64,000 nt of DNA, from the NCBI RefSeq assembly GCF_004571135.1, contig NZ_SPSB01000003.1:434001-498000 (forward strand), written 5' to 3'. This DNA is from Algoriphagus kandeliae. GTDB taxonomy: Bacteria > Bacteroidota > Bacteroidia > Cytophagales > Cyclobacteriaceae. The stretch's first letter is position 1; each line of letters starts with the position of its first letter. Made by a program: the position numbers and the translations under genes. Below, piece after piece: positions 19,122-27,970 of the stretch. The notes beneath the pieces were generated by a model, which saw nothing but the letters and a program-made list of their open reading frames with translations, made no database searches and was not told where the DNA came from.

Positions 19122-19350
19122 GGTTTCAGTGGGCAGTAGGCAGTAGGCAGTGAGCAGTAAACAGTTGGCTGCACTGCCGTTGTGAGTGTCTCCACTCACA
19201 ACTCAATCTAATACTCTTTTGGAAAAACGTGAGTGAAGACACTCACGTGGGCAAGGATTGACAAGGGTTTAGGCTCTTGGCAAAAAAATCTCAGCCATCA
19301 TGCATCTAGCAGAGCCACGATTCGCAGTTGTGAGTGTCTTCACTCACAAC
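19122..19350. repeat. REP-like palindrome block, left of RAYT, with copied ctlX tail
   Basis: Three palindromes occur: 19179-19202 (GTTGTGAGTG with mirrored arm), 19227-19248 (ACGTGAGTG type) and 19327-19350 (GTTGTGAGTG type). Between them, 19249-19322 nearly copies the 3' end of the ctlX gene at 20123-20195, down to the shared stop codon. The whole block repeats the order found at 20030-20195, so it is a direct duplication flanking the transposase gene. Confidence 0.85.
19269..19322 (-). pseudogene. Duplicated C-terminal fragment of the CtlX-like hydrolase
   Basis: Read leftward, this fragment encodes GSARCMMAEIFLPRA then a stop, identical to the last residues of the ctlX product encoded at 20142, including its catalytic cysteine. 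It is cut off upstream by a REP palindrome and has no start. It is a by-product of the duplication that brought in or surrounds the REP transposase. Confidence 0.85.
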
Positions 19351-19359
19351 TCATTATTC

Positions 19360-19881
19360 TTAAAGCCTTTCCCCAATATGCGTTAAAAATCCGAATCTAT
19401 CATTTCCATATTCATAAAACTCAAAGGAAGAATAGGGATATAAAATTGGATCTTCAACCAACATCCATTTTCCTCTACAAGGATTATTATGAATATATGA
19501 AAGCTTTTGATATGCTACTGAAGGAGTAAATAATTCAATAGCTAAAGAATCTCTTTGCCAAAATGAATGAGATTTGTTTGCTTCATCTACTTTGAAATGA
19601 TTTAAGATTTCTGATTGATTAGCTCTCAAGGCTAAAAGAAATTTATGAGAAGTAAATTTCAAAAAACTCGCATGTGGCATCTCTTTGCCATTTAAATCGA
19701 TATTTTCAATTATTAAATGGATATGGTTTGGCATAAAAACAAACCCATAAAAATTTAATTGATTTTTTGTTGCCAAATAGCGTAAACTATCGATCAAGAT
19801 TTTCATAAAACCTTCTCTTTCGAGAAGAGGATACCAGTTTTTTATAGTCGCTGTAAAAAAATAAACCCTATTTAATTCCAT
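19360..19881 (-). mobile_element. REP-associated tyrosine transposase (RAYT, IS200/IS605-like)
   Basis: This 173-residue gene product belongs to the Y1/HUH superfamily. The HUH pair is in FVFMPNHIHLIIE (near residue 50). The C-terminal SYIHNNPCRGKWMLVEDPILYPYSSFEFY is typical of RAYT proteins, whose nucleophilic tyrosine lies in or before this part. RAYTs act on palindromic REP sequences as single-strand endonucleases. Six palindromes of two alternating types flank this gene within 300 bp on each side, exactly the expected substrates. The reading frame looks intact. The protein is bracketed by direct repeats that include part of ctlX. Confidence 0.88.
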
Positions 19882-19988
19882 CAGACGTTCGTTTTTACCT
19901 TAAAAATTAATGATGAATTAAGGGATTTCAAAAACTCACCCATTCCCCGCCTATGTGAGTAAAATTAATAATTTAAGCCAAAAAGGTA

Positions 19989-20122
19989 CACGTGAGTGAA
20001 GACACTCACGTGGGCAATGGGTTTCAGTGGGCAGTAGGCTGCACTGCCGTTGTGAGTGTCTCCATTCACAACTCAATCTTATACTCTTTTGGCTGAAACA
20101 CGTGAGTGAAAACACTCACGTG
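19989..20122. repeat. REP-like palindrome block, right of RAYT
   Basis: Palindromes lie at 19989-20012 (CACGTGAGTG type), 20049-20072 (GTTGTGAGTG type, one mismatch) and 20099-20122 (CACGTGAGTG type, one change). The same order and linker sequences occur left of the transposase. These are candidate cleavage/recognition sites for the adjacent RAYT. Confidence 0.85.
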
Positions 20123-20141
20123 GGCAAGGATTGACAAGGGT

Positions 20142-21071
20142 TTAGGCTCTTGGTAAAAAAATCTCAGCCATCATACACCTAGCTGAACCACCACCTAGCT
20201 TTTCAATAGTTGGAATCTGAGGACTGATAATAGTTGTATACTTTTCAATCATTTGGATTTGGCCGGCATTGAGGGAATCGTAGGCAGCTTGAGACATAAC
20301 TGTGAATTTCTCCCCTCCATCATTTCTCACTTCCAACATATTTCCGGCAAAGTGGAATTTCTGCTTTGCTGTAATCGGAATTACTTTTTTTCCTGATTTA
20401 GTCAAACTTTCCTGAACCTTTTGTCGATCCAAAGCTCTAACAATACTTTCTAGACAAACCACTGCAAATTCCGTCCCCACATGCATCATCACATTGGTGT
20501 GATAGATTGGAATTAATTGCCCATCTACTTCCTGAGCTGCTTCAAATGAAATCACTTGATAGCCCAAAATTTTGGATAAATAATCCAAAGGAACGGCATG
20601 TGTGCGCTCAGAATAGCATGCATAGATCACCTTGGCATCATGGTCCATAACCATACTTCCTGTCCCCTCCAAATACTGTCCATCTTGCTCAAAAAAACTC
20701 AAATCCACGATTTCATTCACCTTAAACCCAAGACTCATCAACTGCTCAATGATATCCTTTCGGCGCTCCAAACGCCTGTTGGGAGAAAACATGGGATAAA
20801 GAATCAAACGACCATCAGGATGGGTTGAAAACCAATTGTTCGGAAAAATCGCATCAGTTTTTACTGGCTCTTCGGTATCCTCTACTACTATAACTTCCAC
20901 ACCCTGATCCCGAAGAAGAGCTACAAATCCATCAAATTCCTGCCTCGCTAAAAATCGAATGACTTGAGAAGGCCGCTCATCCTGCTGTTGGTATATATTA
21001 TTGGCAGCAGTATCAACATTAAAACCGAAGTTGGCCGGACGAACCATCAATATGGTGGATGCAGTCTGCAT
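20142..21071 (-). CDS. ctlX: Amidinotransferase/arginine-deiminase-fold hydrolase, CtlX-like
   Basis: I start this at the ATG at 21071 (MQTASTILMVRPANFGFNVDTA), where homologues of this family begin. An upstream start would run into the neighbouring gene. The 309-residue protein has the guanidino-group-modifying fold: NNWFSTHPDGRLILYPM (near residue 80), the histidine region YHTNVMMHVG (near 197), and the C-terminal catalytic cysteine in GGGSARCMMAEIFLP. CtlX members hydrolyse citrulline or related guanidino/ureido substrates; the exact substrate is inferred by resemblance. The 3' end, including the cysteine codon, is duplicated beyond the transposase. Confidence 0.82.
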   Translation of the reverse strand: MQTASTILMVRPANFGFNVDTAANNIYQQQDERPSQVIRFLARQEFDGFVALLRDQGVEVIVVEDTEEPVKTDAIFPNNWFSTHPDGRLILYPMFSPNRRLERRKDIIEQLMSLGFKVNEIVDLSFFEQDGQYLEGTGSMVMDHDAKVIYACYSERTHAVPLDYLSKILGYQVISFEAAQEVDGQLIPIYHTNVMMHVGTEFAVVCLESIVRALDRQKVQESLTKSGKKVIPITAKQKFHFAGNMLEVRNDGGEKFTVMSQAAYDSLNAGQIQMIEKYTTIISPQIPTIEKLGGGSARCMMAEIFLPRA

Positions 21072-21072
21072 A

Positions 21073-21945
21073 TTATTTTTGAGCGGGGTAACAGTACAAC
21101 ACAGGATCAATCGAAAAACGCTTCTCTGAAATCGTATAATAAGTTTTTCCAGTTTGCCCAAAACCTATGGCCTCACCTTGTGGTTCAGGCACATAGGGTA
21201 AAACGACAGGGTCTTTCTTCAAAACTTCCAAAAGGGATTGACCTTTTTCCCGCTTCCAATAAAATACCGACTCATAATTTTTGATTAGAATTTGAGTTCC
21301 ATCAGCCGAAATATCACCCGCGGTAGACATGGTAAAAGGAAGGTTGAAATGAGAGGTTAATTCCGTTTTATCTGGACTTTCGAAGGCATCTTGTTCAAAA
21401 CTGTAAAGCGAATTTTTGGAATCCCTTTTGGAAAGAATGTAGACTGTTCCATCCCAAGGATCCACCATTAGGGTCTCAGCATCCCTGGCACCTTTGGGAT
21501 ATTCCAATCTAGCCAATTCGACGGCGATAGTGGCTGATTCAATTTTTTCAGGTTCAGGAAAACGATAGACCCCAATTTCCCTGTGCACTCCTGCATTATC
21601 TCCAATTTCCCCTACAAAAACATAACTTTTTCCATCTGGGCCAGGCCCAACAGCAATATCCTCCCAATCTCGATTTTCCAAACCTTCCAATTCCAATTTT
21701 CCCAGTTCATTCCCCATCGAATCCAATAAATACACTGCTGCTTCTCCTCCACTGTCGGTGTGCATATAAATCAAATTTGGATGCTTTCGGGAAAAAGCCA
21801 TTCCACTTACCTCCTCCAAGAGAGGATTGCGAATCGTAGTTACCTTTTCGCCTTCTTTGAAAGGAGATTTTTGATTGCCCGTTTCTTGTGCAATAAGTGG
21901 ACAAGCCAGAATTAGGAATAAAATGATAAGGAAAGAATATCGCAT
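21073..21945 (-). CDS. Exported beta-propeller-like protein, probable lipoprotein
   Basis: I start this at the ATG at 21945 because it gives a signal peptide (MRYSFLIILFLILACPLIAQ) with a possible lipobox cysteine at LAC. The 290-residue product has repeated propeller-like blades: EEVSGMAFSRKHPNLIYMHTDSGG, NRDWEDIAVGPGPDGKSYVFVGEIGDN, ARDAETLMVDPWDGTVYILSKRD. The motif RDWEDIA...GDN is shared with proteins that resemble SdiA-regulated or phytase-like propellers. The stop lies 1 bp before the ctlX start, so the two are one transcription unit. Confidence 0.7.
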   Translation of the reverse strand: MRYSFLIILFLILACPLIAQETGNQKSPFKEGEKVTTIRNPLLEEVSGMAFSRKHPNLIYMHTDSGGEAAVYLLDSMGNELGKLELEGLENRDWEDIAVGPGPDGKSYVFVGEIGDNAGVHREIGVYRFPEPEKIESATIAVELARLEYPKGARDAETLMVDPWDGTVYILSKRDSKNSLYSFEQDAFESPDKTELTSHFNLPFTMSTAGDISADGTQILIKNYESVFYWKREKGQSLLEVLKKDPVVLPYVPEPQGEAIGFGQTGKTYYTISEKRFSIDPVLYCYPAQK

Positions 21946-22066
21946 GCTTAAAATTAAAGATATGGATGTGGAATTCCCCGAAATCAAAGTAATTTAATTG
22001 GAATAAAGCAATCAGTATAAATTTGAGGTGTTGGATATCAACAGACTAGGGTCGATAATGATTTAA

Positions 22067-22501
22067 ATGGAAAAGATGGATCCACTTTTGAAAAAACTGA
22101 ATTATAAGGAAGGACAGAAAATCAAAATCTGGAATTTACCGAATGAACTTTCAGCTATTGTAGAGGACTGGACTAAAGAAGGATTCATTGCCGACGCTAT
22201 TGAAAAAGCTGATTTTTTACTTGGATTTGTTCAAGATGAAGAATCGATCCGAGCTCAATTTGAAGAAATGAAAGAATTCCTCAACGGAGATGAAATTCTT
22301 TGGTTTGCCTACCCAAAAGGCAGTTCAAAACGCTACAAAGCAAGCATCAATCGGGATAAAGGCTGGAAAGTTTTGGGAGAAAATGACATGGAAGCCGTCC
22401 GACAAATCGCAATCAATGAAGACTGGTCGGCCCTGCGATTCCGTAAGATTCAATTCATCAAAACCATGACTAGAAAGTTTAGTGCAAAAGATCAATCTTG
22501 A
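22067..22501 (+). CDS. Small conserved protein (DUF3052-like)
   Basis: A 144-residue soluble protein without signal or membrane segment. The layout LNYKEGQKIKIWNLPNELS...ADFLLGFVQDEESI...LWFAYPKGSSK...INRDKGW...SALRFRK resembles the DUF3052 family, in which a short alpha/beta domain ends with the WSALRFR block. No biochemical role is established as far as I know. It is transcribed away from the propeller gene and followed by a membrane protein gene. Confidence 0.6.
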   Translation: MEKMDPLLKKLNYKEGQKIKIWNLPNELSAIVEDWTKEGFIADAIEKADFLLGFVQDEESIRAQFEEMKEFLNGDEILWFAYPKGSSKRYKASINRDKGWKVLGENDMEAVRQIAINEDWSALRFRKIQFIKTMTRKFSAKDQS

Positions 22502-22558
22502 TCGAAGGAGAATTCTTGGTGACTTTGGTCTCCGAATAAGGGAATTTAATTTCCTTAG

Positions 22559-23446
22559 TTGGAGATTGTTTTACTCAAAACCTGCACTTTGATCAAAGAA
22601 TTCTTCAAGAAGCAAATCCGGATTTTCGATATTCTGGACGAACATTGGGAAAGTCCCCGCGTCAGTAAAATGATCAGTAACTTGGTTGTTATCTTCTTTG
22701 TGGCTGGACTACTGATTGGACTCCTGAATTATTTGGGGATTTCGAACCCTCTCCAACATGTTTCTTCCTTTTTCGCTATCGAATTGGCATTCAACGTACT
22801 CCTGATTTTTGAAATCCTAGGCCTGATCTTTTTGATTCCGCATTCTGTGGCCGATTCTGTGGGCAAGCAATTTGAAATCATATCCTTACTGCTATTACGG
22901 GATGCCTTCAAGGAGTTTGGACATTATTTGGGCGAATTAAATTGGGGAATGGACTTTCTATGGGAATTAGCACCCATTGTGTCCGATGCTTTCGGAGCTA
23001 TTTTGCTCTTTTTGATCACGGGGCTATTTTACCGAGCTCAACGACATATTCAAATTACCGGGAATTATGAGGAACAAAGCGGCTTTTCCAATATCAAGAA
23101 GCTTATTTCCATTTATCTGACTTTAACTTTTTTCCTCTTGGGAGTTTATGATCTCTTTACCGCCTATCAGACCAATCATTTTAATTACAGTCTGGAGCTG
23201 TTTTACACCCTTTTGATTTTTGCGGATGTATTTATCTTGCTGTTTTCACTCCGCTACACCACCAAATACCTCAACTTATTTCGATATTCCTCCTTTGCTT
23301 TGGCAACGATATTTTTGCGTTTGACTCTATCTGCCCCGCCCTATTTCAATGTTCTTTTGGCAGTAATTGCCGGTTTGATGGTGCTCGGAGTAACGAGTAT
23401 TTATAATGGAATGCTAAAAAAATCCAAGGAAGGAACCGAAGTATAA
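22559..23446 (+). CDS. Multi-pass membrane protein, unknown function
   Basis: This 295-residue reading begins with a TTG; the first ATG is 37 codons later at 22670. The upstream codons still encode a plausible amphipathic N-terminus (FFKKQIRIFDILDEHWESPRV), so I keep the TTG start with doubt. About seven hydrophobic segments follow (near 42-60, 68-95, 140-160, 180-200, 210-232, 240-258 and 262-280). The short helix-loop pattern with LFSLRYTTKYLNLFRYSSFALATIFLRL slightly recalls ion-transporter S4-type helices, but I assign no function. Confidence 0.6.
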   Translation: MEIVLLKTCTLIKEFFKKQIRIFDILDEHWESPRVSKMISNLVVIFFVAGLLIGLLNYLGISNPLQHVSSFFAIELAFNVLLIFEILGLIFLIPHSVADSVGKQFEIISLLLLRDAFKEFGHYLGELNWGMDFLWELAPIVSDAFGAILLFLITGLFYRAQRHIQITGNYEEQSGFSNIKKLISIYLTLTFFLLGVYDLFTAYQTNHFNYSLELFYTLLIFADVFILLFSLRYTTKYLNLFRYSSFALATIFLRLTLSAPPYFNVLLAVIAGLMVLGVTSIYNGMLKKSKEGTEV

Positions 23447-23582
23447 AAAAGTAAGTTGTTGATAGCGAAGTCAAAAGGAAGAAAAGGAAAATTTCTTCAA
23501 GATTTTTTTTGAAAGTGCATTTGGAAAAAATCAGATAGCCTTCTACATTTGCATCACGTTATCGGAAAGCGGTACGAAACAC

Positions 23583-23659
23583 TCCTCCTTAGCTCAGCTG
23601 GTTAGAGCACATGACTGTTAATCATGGGGTCCTTGGTTCGAGCCCAAGAGGGGGAGCCA
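23583..23659 (+). tRNA. tRNA-Asn (anticodon GTT)
   Basis: A 77-nt cloverleaf. The acceptor arms pair (TCCTCCT with AGGGGGA, including a T-G pair). The D-arm is GCTCAGCTGGTTAGAGC, the anticodon stem CATGA/TCATG surrounds loop CTGTTAA (GTT, asparagine), and the T-arm is CTTGG-TTCGAGC-CCAAG. The discriminator G is followed by an encoded CCA. It is the only tRNA I see and lies at the left edge of the CRISPR-bearing region, a usual integration site class for islands. Confidence 0.95.
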
Positions 23660-23663
23660 AATC

Positions 23664-23693
23664 AAAAAAGAGGTCAATTTGACCTCTTTTTTT
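23664..23693 (+). terminator. Terminator after tRNA-Asn
   Basis: A perfect inverted repeat of 14 bp (AAAAAAGAGGTCAA with its complement) ending in seven T residues. It lies 4 bp past the tRNA CCA end and is a strong intrinsic terminator that can work in both directions. Confidence 0.9.
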
Positions 23694-23722
23694 GTTTTAA
23701 ATCCATCCCAGTTTCGTTTAAA

Positions 23723-23790
23723 TGAAGATTTTTAACGGCTGCAGCTTTTTTAGATCGGAAGACCATCAAAAACGGTCGAGCTGCAGCCAC
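23723..23790. repeat. Left copy of 27-bp direct repeat plus inverted GGCTGCAGCT arms
   Basis: The sequence from 23723 (GAAGATTTTTAACGGCTGCA...) recurs at about 54163 with one mismatch in roughly 27 bases. Here the GGCTGCAGCT part is also mirrored by AGCTGCAGCC about 40 bp later, so it can form a hairpin. It sits 64 bp after the tRNA-Asn. It may be an island end (attachment-like site) or simply a dispersed hairpin repeat. Confidence 0.6.
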
Positions 23791-23895
23791 AACCCCCTAA
23801 TTAATTGATTACCAATAAAATATCTTTTTCAACTAAAAGAAAATCTTTTTGATTTTTCGTCATTTTACGGAAATTCGGACCTATAATTCCGAATT

Positions 23896-24234
23896 TTAAT
23901 TGCACAAATGACTAGCTCCCTTGATTGATTCCTTGTAGTATTTTTTCATAGACTTAATTTCACTATTAAGCTTAATTATTCGATACAATGAAAAAATTCC
24001 TGCCCAAAAAAATATCCCTCCAAATTTCAAAAAGGCCTTCGCAGTTTTAAACTCTGTCTCAGTAATTGAAGAATCCTGATAGGACTTCTGAAACAGAAGC
24101 ATGATTAAAATGAACCCTACAAATATTCCAAAGTATAATAGAGCTTTCTTCACCAATCTCTCTTTTTCAAGAAGAGCTTCCTGTATCTCTTTTCGATTAA
24201 GCTGGATGATTTTGAGGGTTACTAGGTCTATCAT
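23896..24234 (-). CDS. Small two-helix membrane protein
   Basis: A 112-residue protein. An N-terminal amphipathic coiled segment (KIIQLNRKEIQEALLEKERLVKKAL) precedes two membrane helices (about residues 32-49 and 69-88) and a lysine-rich C-terminus. It is the first gene after the tRNA and is transcribed toward it. I recognise no family; codon use looks as AT-rich as the other accessory genes. Confidence 0.5.
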   Translation of the reverse strand: MIDLVTLKIIQLNRKEIQEALLEKERLVKKALLYFGIFVGFILIMLLFQKSYQDSSITETEFKTAKAFLKFGGIFFWAGIFSLYRIIKLNSEIKSMKKYYKESIKGASHLCN

Positions 24235-24398
24235 CTATCTCAATTTAAGCCAATTTGAAACCAATAAACTACAAGGCAAAACCTATGATTCTGAAAGTTT
24301 GACAATACCTGCCAATTATTTTTTTCCAAATGAAGGCATTTGTCTTTCATATCCTAAAATATCCGATTTTTATAATCCTCTAAAATAATTTTTTACTT

Positions 24399-25520
24399 AT
24401 GAACCGCTATTTCAATCAGGTTATTCTAGCTATCTCAACCATGGATATTGAGCGCTTGGATCTTCTTTTAGACTCCTCAATCCCCTATTCTGATGTACCC
24501 AAAGAGATATTCCTAAAGCGACTAAATGAAGCATTTAATTCCTTTAAAGAAGAGGGAGACACCTTTTTAATTTCACAGCCTGGGAGTTGCTGTAATTTTG
24601 AATGTAATCCAGAATCGGTTCGCACAGCCTACCGATTTGTGGGGAACAAAACACGGTTGTATTTGGATCTACGGTTTATCACAGAAATGACGGCCGACCG
24701 AAACGACCATCAAATCAAAGATATTTTTAGCTGTTATTCATTCAATTGCTTTAAACCTATGGATTGGTATGCAAATGATATATCGTTTTGTTTTTACGAT
24801 GATGAGAAGGTGGATTTCCAAAAAAGCCCTGAGTTGATTATCCATATGGAAAAACAAAAAGAAGCAATGAAAGAGCTGGGTTCTTATTTACCTGAAATCA
24901 CAGAATCTGAATTGCGATCTTGGCTTTTCAGACACCAATCCACTTATGATTTTTTTGAAAGGTATCCAAAAAGAGGTTATTATTCTTGGTATTTTTTTTC
25001 AATGCGATACAATTCACTTCAAAATCTAATCAGGTTTATAGAGCGTCTCACCCTGCCATCTTTTTTGGAGGAAATATTTAAGGAAAATGACTTTTCCGAA
25101 AAGGTTTTAATTCAAAAAATCATACAGATTGAAGAACTTCTCATTAATTATGATCAATCCTATTTAATCTGGATTTGGAAAAATGAGGAGGAATACTTTT
25201 TCAGAGAGCATAGAGCTTTTTTGAAGGGAGGCATCTTTGATAAATTTGCCCAACTTTGGGAATGGTTTAAACCCAGACATCTAGAGTTGCTTCAGAAATA
25301 TTTCGCTTTAACACCAAATGAAACCGAGGAATTTTGCTTAAATCAAAAATACTACTCCAGCACCGATACCATTTACACCCTATCCTTTCATATGGACATT
25401 CGAAAAAAGGCTAGGTCGAAAGGGGAATATATCCCGATGGGTCTCTGGAGCGATGAACAACCCATGCCTTTTTGGTCAGACAATTTAAATGAAATAGGAA
25501 AAGACAGTACGGAAAAATAA
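24399..25520 (+). CDS. Uncharacterised 373-residue protein upstream of the cas operon
   Basis: A soluble protein without signal or membrane segment. The N-terminal third has a cysteine cluster (QPGSCCNFECNPES near residue 62, then FSCYSFNCF near 112). The rest is rich in aromatic residues (YPKRGYYSWYFFSMRYN; WIWKNEEEYFF; LWEWFKPRH) and predicted helical. It is transcribed in the same direction as the cas operon but separated by 217 bp, so it probably has its own promoter. I recognise no family. A CRISPR link is possible by position only. Confidence 0.55.
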   Translation: MNRYFNQVILAISTMDIERLDLLLDSSIPYSDVPKEIFLKRLNEAFNSFKEEGDTFLISQPGSCCNFECNPESVRTAYRFVGNKTRLYLDLRFITEMTADRNDHQIKDIFSCYSFNCFKPMDWYANDISFCFYDDEKVDFQKSPELIIHMEKQKEAMKELGSYLPEITESELRSWLFRHQSTYDFFERYPKRGYYSWYFFSMRYNSLQNLIRFIERLTLPSFLEEIFKENDFSEKVLIQKIIQIEELLINYDQSYLIWIWKNEEEYFFREHRAFLKGGIFDKFAQLWEWFKPRHLELLQKYFALTPNETEEFCLNQKYYSSTDTIYTLSFHMDIRKKARSKGEYIPMGLWSDEQPMPFWSDNLNEIGKDSTEK

Positions 25521-25737
25521 AATTGGATAGAATGGTTTTAGTCGGCCAATCTAAATTCTTTGTAATTCTAAATCGGTGATTCACAAATTTAAACTTTGAG
25601 AATAGAAGAATAACAATCACCTAATTTTTAAAAAAAATTTAATTTTCAATAGAAAACACATTTTATAAATACATAAAAATCCCTATTATAGAAGAAGAAA
25701 TTTTTACACAGAAGACCTAGTTCTAACTTCTTTTTCA
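25521..25737 (+). promoter_or_regulatory. Probable promoter region of the type III effector operon
   Basis: A 217-bp strongly AT-rich spacer just before the first gene of an eleven-gene same-strand operon with no other gap larger than 9 bp. It must carry the promoter. I cannot pinpoint a -33/-7 Bacteroidota box with confidence. Confidence 0.5.
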
Positions 25738-26403
25738 ATGCCTGTCATTCGAGTAGTCAAGATTTCATTCAATACACCGTTGAAAGACAGTGAAATACCT
25801 GCCTTTAGAGGGGCTATTGTTAAATTAGTAGGTAAAGATCATCTGATATTCCATAACCATTTGGATAGTCACAGATATCACTACAGGTATCCTCTGATCC
25901 AATATCAATCCCGTCGACAGAAAGCGGAAATTGTTTGTGTACAAAACGGAACTGAGGAAATCCACCACCTATTTTCCAAAAACCTTGGGGAAATAAGAAT
26001 TGGTGAAGAAAAACGCCCACTTTTCGTTGAGCATGTCAAAATCAATCGTTTTGACCTCAGGGTAAATGGGGTTATGCACTATTATAAGTTAAAAAACTGG
26101 TTGCCTTTCAATGAAAAAAACATTCAAGAATATTCAAAATTAGTGGGTGTAGCAGAAAAGATTGAATTTTTAGAAAGGATTCTGATAGGCAACATACTGT
26201 CCTTTGCAAAAGGAATTAACTGGATGATTCAGGAAAAAATAGAGGTTGTTATAACAAACCTGCCAATTCAAAAAATGAAGCGAAGGAAAGGGCAAAACCT
26301 TGTGTCATTTGATCTAGAATTTAAATCTAACGTGCTCTTGCCTCCTGATATAGGACTTGGCAAAAGCGTAAGTGTAGGATATGGAACATTAATAAAATTT
26401 TAA
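25738..26403 (+). CDS. cas6: CRISPR RNA endoribonuclease Cas6
   Basis: A 221-residue protein with the double-ferredoxin Cas6 layout. An early block HRYHYRYPLIQYQSRRQKAEIVCV is at residues 45-68. The C-terminal glycine-rich loop is in LPPDIGLGKSVSVGYGTLIKF (about 201-221). Cas6 cuts the array transcript within each repeat to give crRNAs with an 8-nt handle, here probably ATTAAGAC. A catalytic histidine is plausible in the DSHRYHYRY segment but I cannot fix which. It is the first gene of the operon; cas10 starts 4 bp downstream. Confidence 0.85.
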   Translation: MPVIRVVKISFNTPLKDSEIPAFRGAIVKLVGKDHLIFHNHLDSHRYHYRYPLIQYQSRRQKAEIVCVQNGTEEIHHLFSKNLGEIRIGEEKRPLFVEHVKINRFDLRVNGVMHYYKLKNWLPFNEKNIQEYSKLVGVAEKIEFLERILIGNILSFAKGINWMIQEKIEVVITNLPIQKMKRRKGQNLVSFDLEFKSNVLLPPDIGLGKSVSVGYGTLIKF

Positions 26404-26407
26404 AAAC

Positions 26408-27970
26408 ATGAGTAAATACCTATATGGCGCCAGTATTCAAGGCATCCAAAGTTTTATTTTTCAGACCAATAAGCTCAAAGAAATTGTAGGTGGGAGTGAA
26501 TTGGTAGAAGAGATTTGTACTACAGAATTTTATGATTTTATAAATTCAGATGAATCAGATGAAAACATAATTCTCAGTGCCGCTGGAAATATCAAATTCA
26601 TTTCAGATGAAAAAACATGCCAAAGGTTAGTAAGAGAATTCCCCAAACATGTTTTGCAGAAGGCACCTGGAGTTACTGTTAGTCAGGCAGTTGTTAAAAT
26701 TGATGATCAAATCCCATTGTCGGCCCATATCGATAAATTGGAAGAGAAGCTAAAAACAGAAAGAAATAAACTCTCTAACCCAATGGAAATAGGTTTTATG
26801 GGCTTAGAAAGAGCAAGGAGAACCGGAGGAGTTGCAGTAAAACTAAAAGAAAAAAAAGGGAAGCTTGTTTCATTTTGTGAAAGTACGGCTATCAAGGATG
26901 AGGTGGTTGATAGAGAACAAAGGCACACAAAATTATTCAACAAATTCTCGGGACTTTCTGAAAAACCAAAAGAAATCACTTTAGAAATTGAAGATATCTG
27001 TAAAGGACACAAAAACTCCTGGATAGCTGTGGTGCATGCAGATGGAAATGGCTTAGGGAATATTCTTCGAGTGATGGGAGAAAAACTCGGAAATGCTGAT
27101 TTTGAAAAAAGTAAAATAGCATTCAGAAAATTTTCCATTGCCCTCGATAGTGCAACCAAAAATGCAACTCAAGCTGCGTTTTGGAAAGTATTCTCCAAAT
27201 CAGAAGCTTTTACCTCAGAAGGAAAGTATCCGATTCGACCCATAATTTTTGGGGGAGATGACATCACATTTATAATAAGAGCCGATCTAGCACTTACGTT
27301 CACTGAAGCATTTCTTCGGGAGTTTGAAAATAGTACTAAAAAAGAGTTTTGTGTTTTGGATGAATTTGGAATTAATGATTTCAAAGAAGGGATTACAGCC
27401 TGTGCTGGAATAGCTTATGTAAAAGAGTCCTACCCGCTTCATTATGCACTTAATCTTTCAGAAGCTTTATGCAAGGATGCTAAAAACCTTGTCAAAAATG
27501 ATCCTAAAGTTGAAAAACGAGAAAATGGTATCCCTCAATCGGCTTTAGCTTTTTATAAAGTTCAGGAGTCCTTCACTGAAAAACTTTCCATTTTAAAAGA
27601 ACGGACACTTTTGGCTAAGCATGGAGATAAAATCCTTGATTACTATTACGGTCCATATCTTTTCAAAGATTTAGACAAGCTAAATTCTCGCTTAGAATTT
27701 CTTAGAGAACAAGTAGATAAATCTCAAGACACCACCAAAGCAATAAGCAAACTCAGAAGAATAGTTTCTGATACGTTTAAAGACTTTTCAGTCGCAGAAT
27801 TCAATTTAAATAGAATGAAAACAGTCAATAAAGACTTTTTTGGAGACTTAGAACTTGAAGGAGACTTGGATCAATTACAATCTATTGGGAAAAGTGAACA
27901 TCCTATCAAATCTCAATTACTTGATTTAATCACATTACATGGATTTAACTATGGAGCAAGAGAAAATTAA
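26408..27970 (+). CDS. cas10: Cas10 (Csm1/Cmr2-like) with GGDD cyclase, no HD domain
   Basis: A 520-residue large subunit. It starts directly with a palm-type segment (YLYGASIQGIQSFIFQTNKLKEIVGGSELVEE, residues 5-36), so the N-terminal HD nuclease of many Cas10 proteins is absent. The second palm has ADGNGLG (about 211-217) and the intact GGDD at about 282-285, needed to make cyclic oligoadenylate from ATP. CAGIAYVKESYPLHYAL follows, and a helical C-terminal domain ends the chain. With HD lost and two CARF nucleases encoded downstream, signalling rather than direct ssDNA cutting is the likely output. The next gene starts 20 bp before the stop. Confidence 0.9.
   Translation: MSKYLYGASIQGIQSFIFQTNKLKEIVGGSELVEEICTTEFYDFINSDESDENIILSAAGNIKFISDEKTCQRLVREFPKHVLQKAPGVTVSQAVVKIDDQIPLSAHIDKLEEKLKTERNKLSNPMEIGFMGLERARRTGGVAVKLKEKKGKLVSFCESTAIKDEVVDREQRHTKLFNKFSGLSEKPKEITLEIEDICKGHKNSWIAVVHADGNGLGNILRVMGEKLGNADFEKSKIAFRKFSIALDSATKNATQAAFWKVFSKSEAFTSEGKYPIRPIIFGGDDITFIIRADLALTFTEAFLREFENSTKKEFCVLDEFGINDFKEGITACAGIAYVKESYPLHYALNLSEALCKDAKNLVKNDPKVEKRENGIPQSALAFYKVQESFTEKLSILKERTLLAKHGDKILDYYYGPYLFKDLDKLNSRLEFLREQVDKSQDTTKAISKLRRIVSDTFKDFSVAEFNLNRMKTVNKDFFGDLELEGDLDQLQSIGKSEHPIKSQLLDLITLHGFNYGAREN

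Noticed and set aside
19233-19529. A 98-codon rightward frame over the REP block and transposase 3' end
   Set aside because: It crosses palindromes and lies antisense to the transposase.
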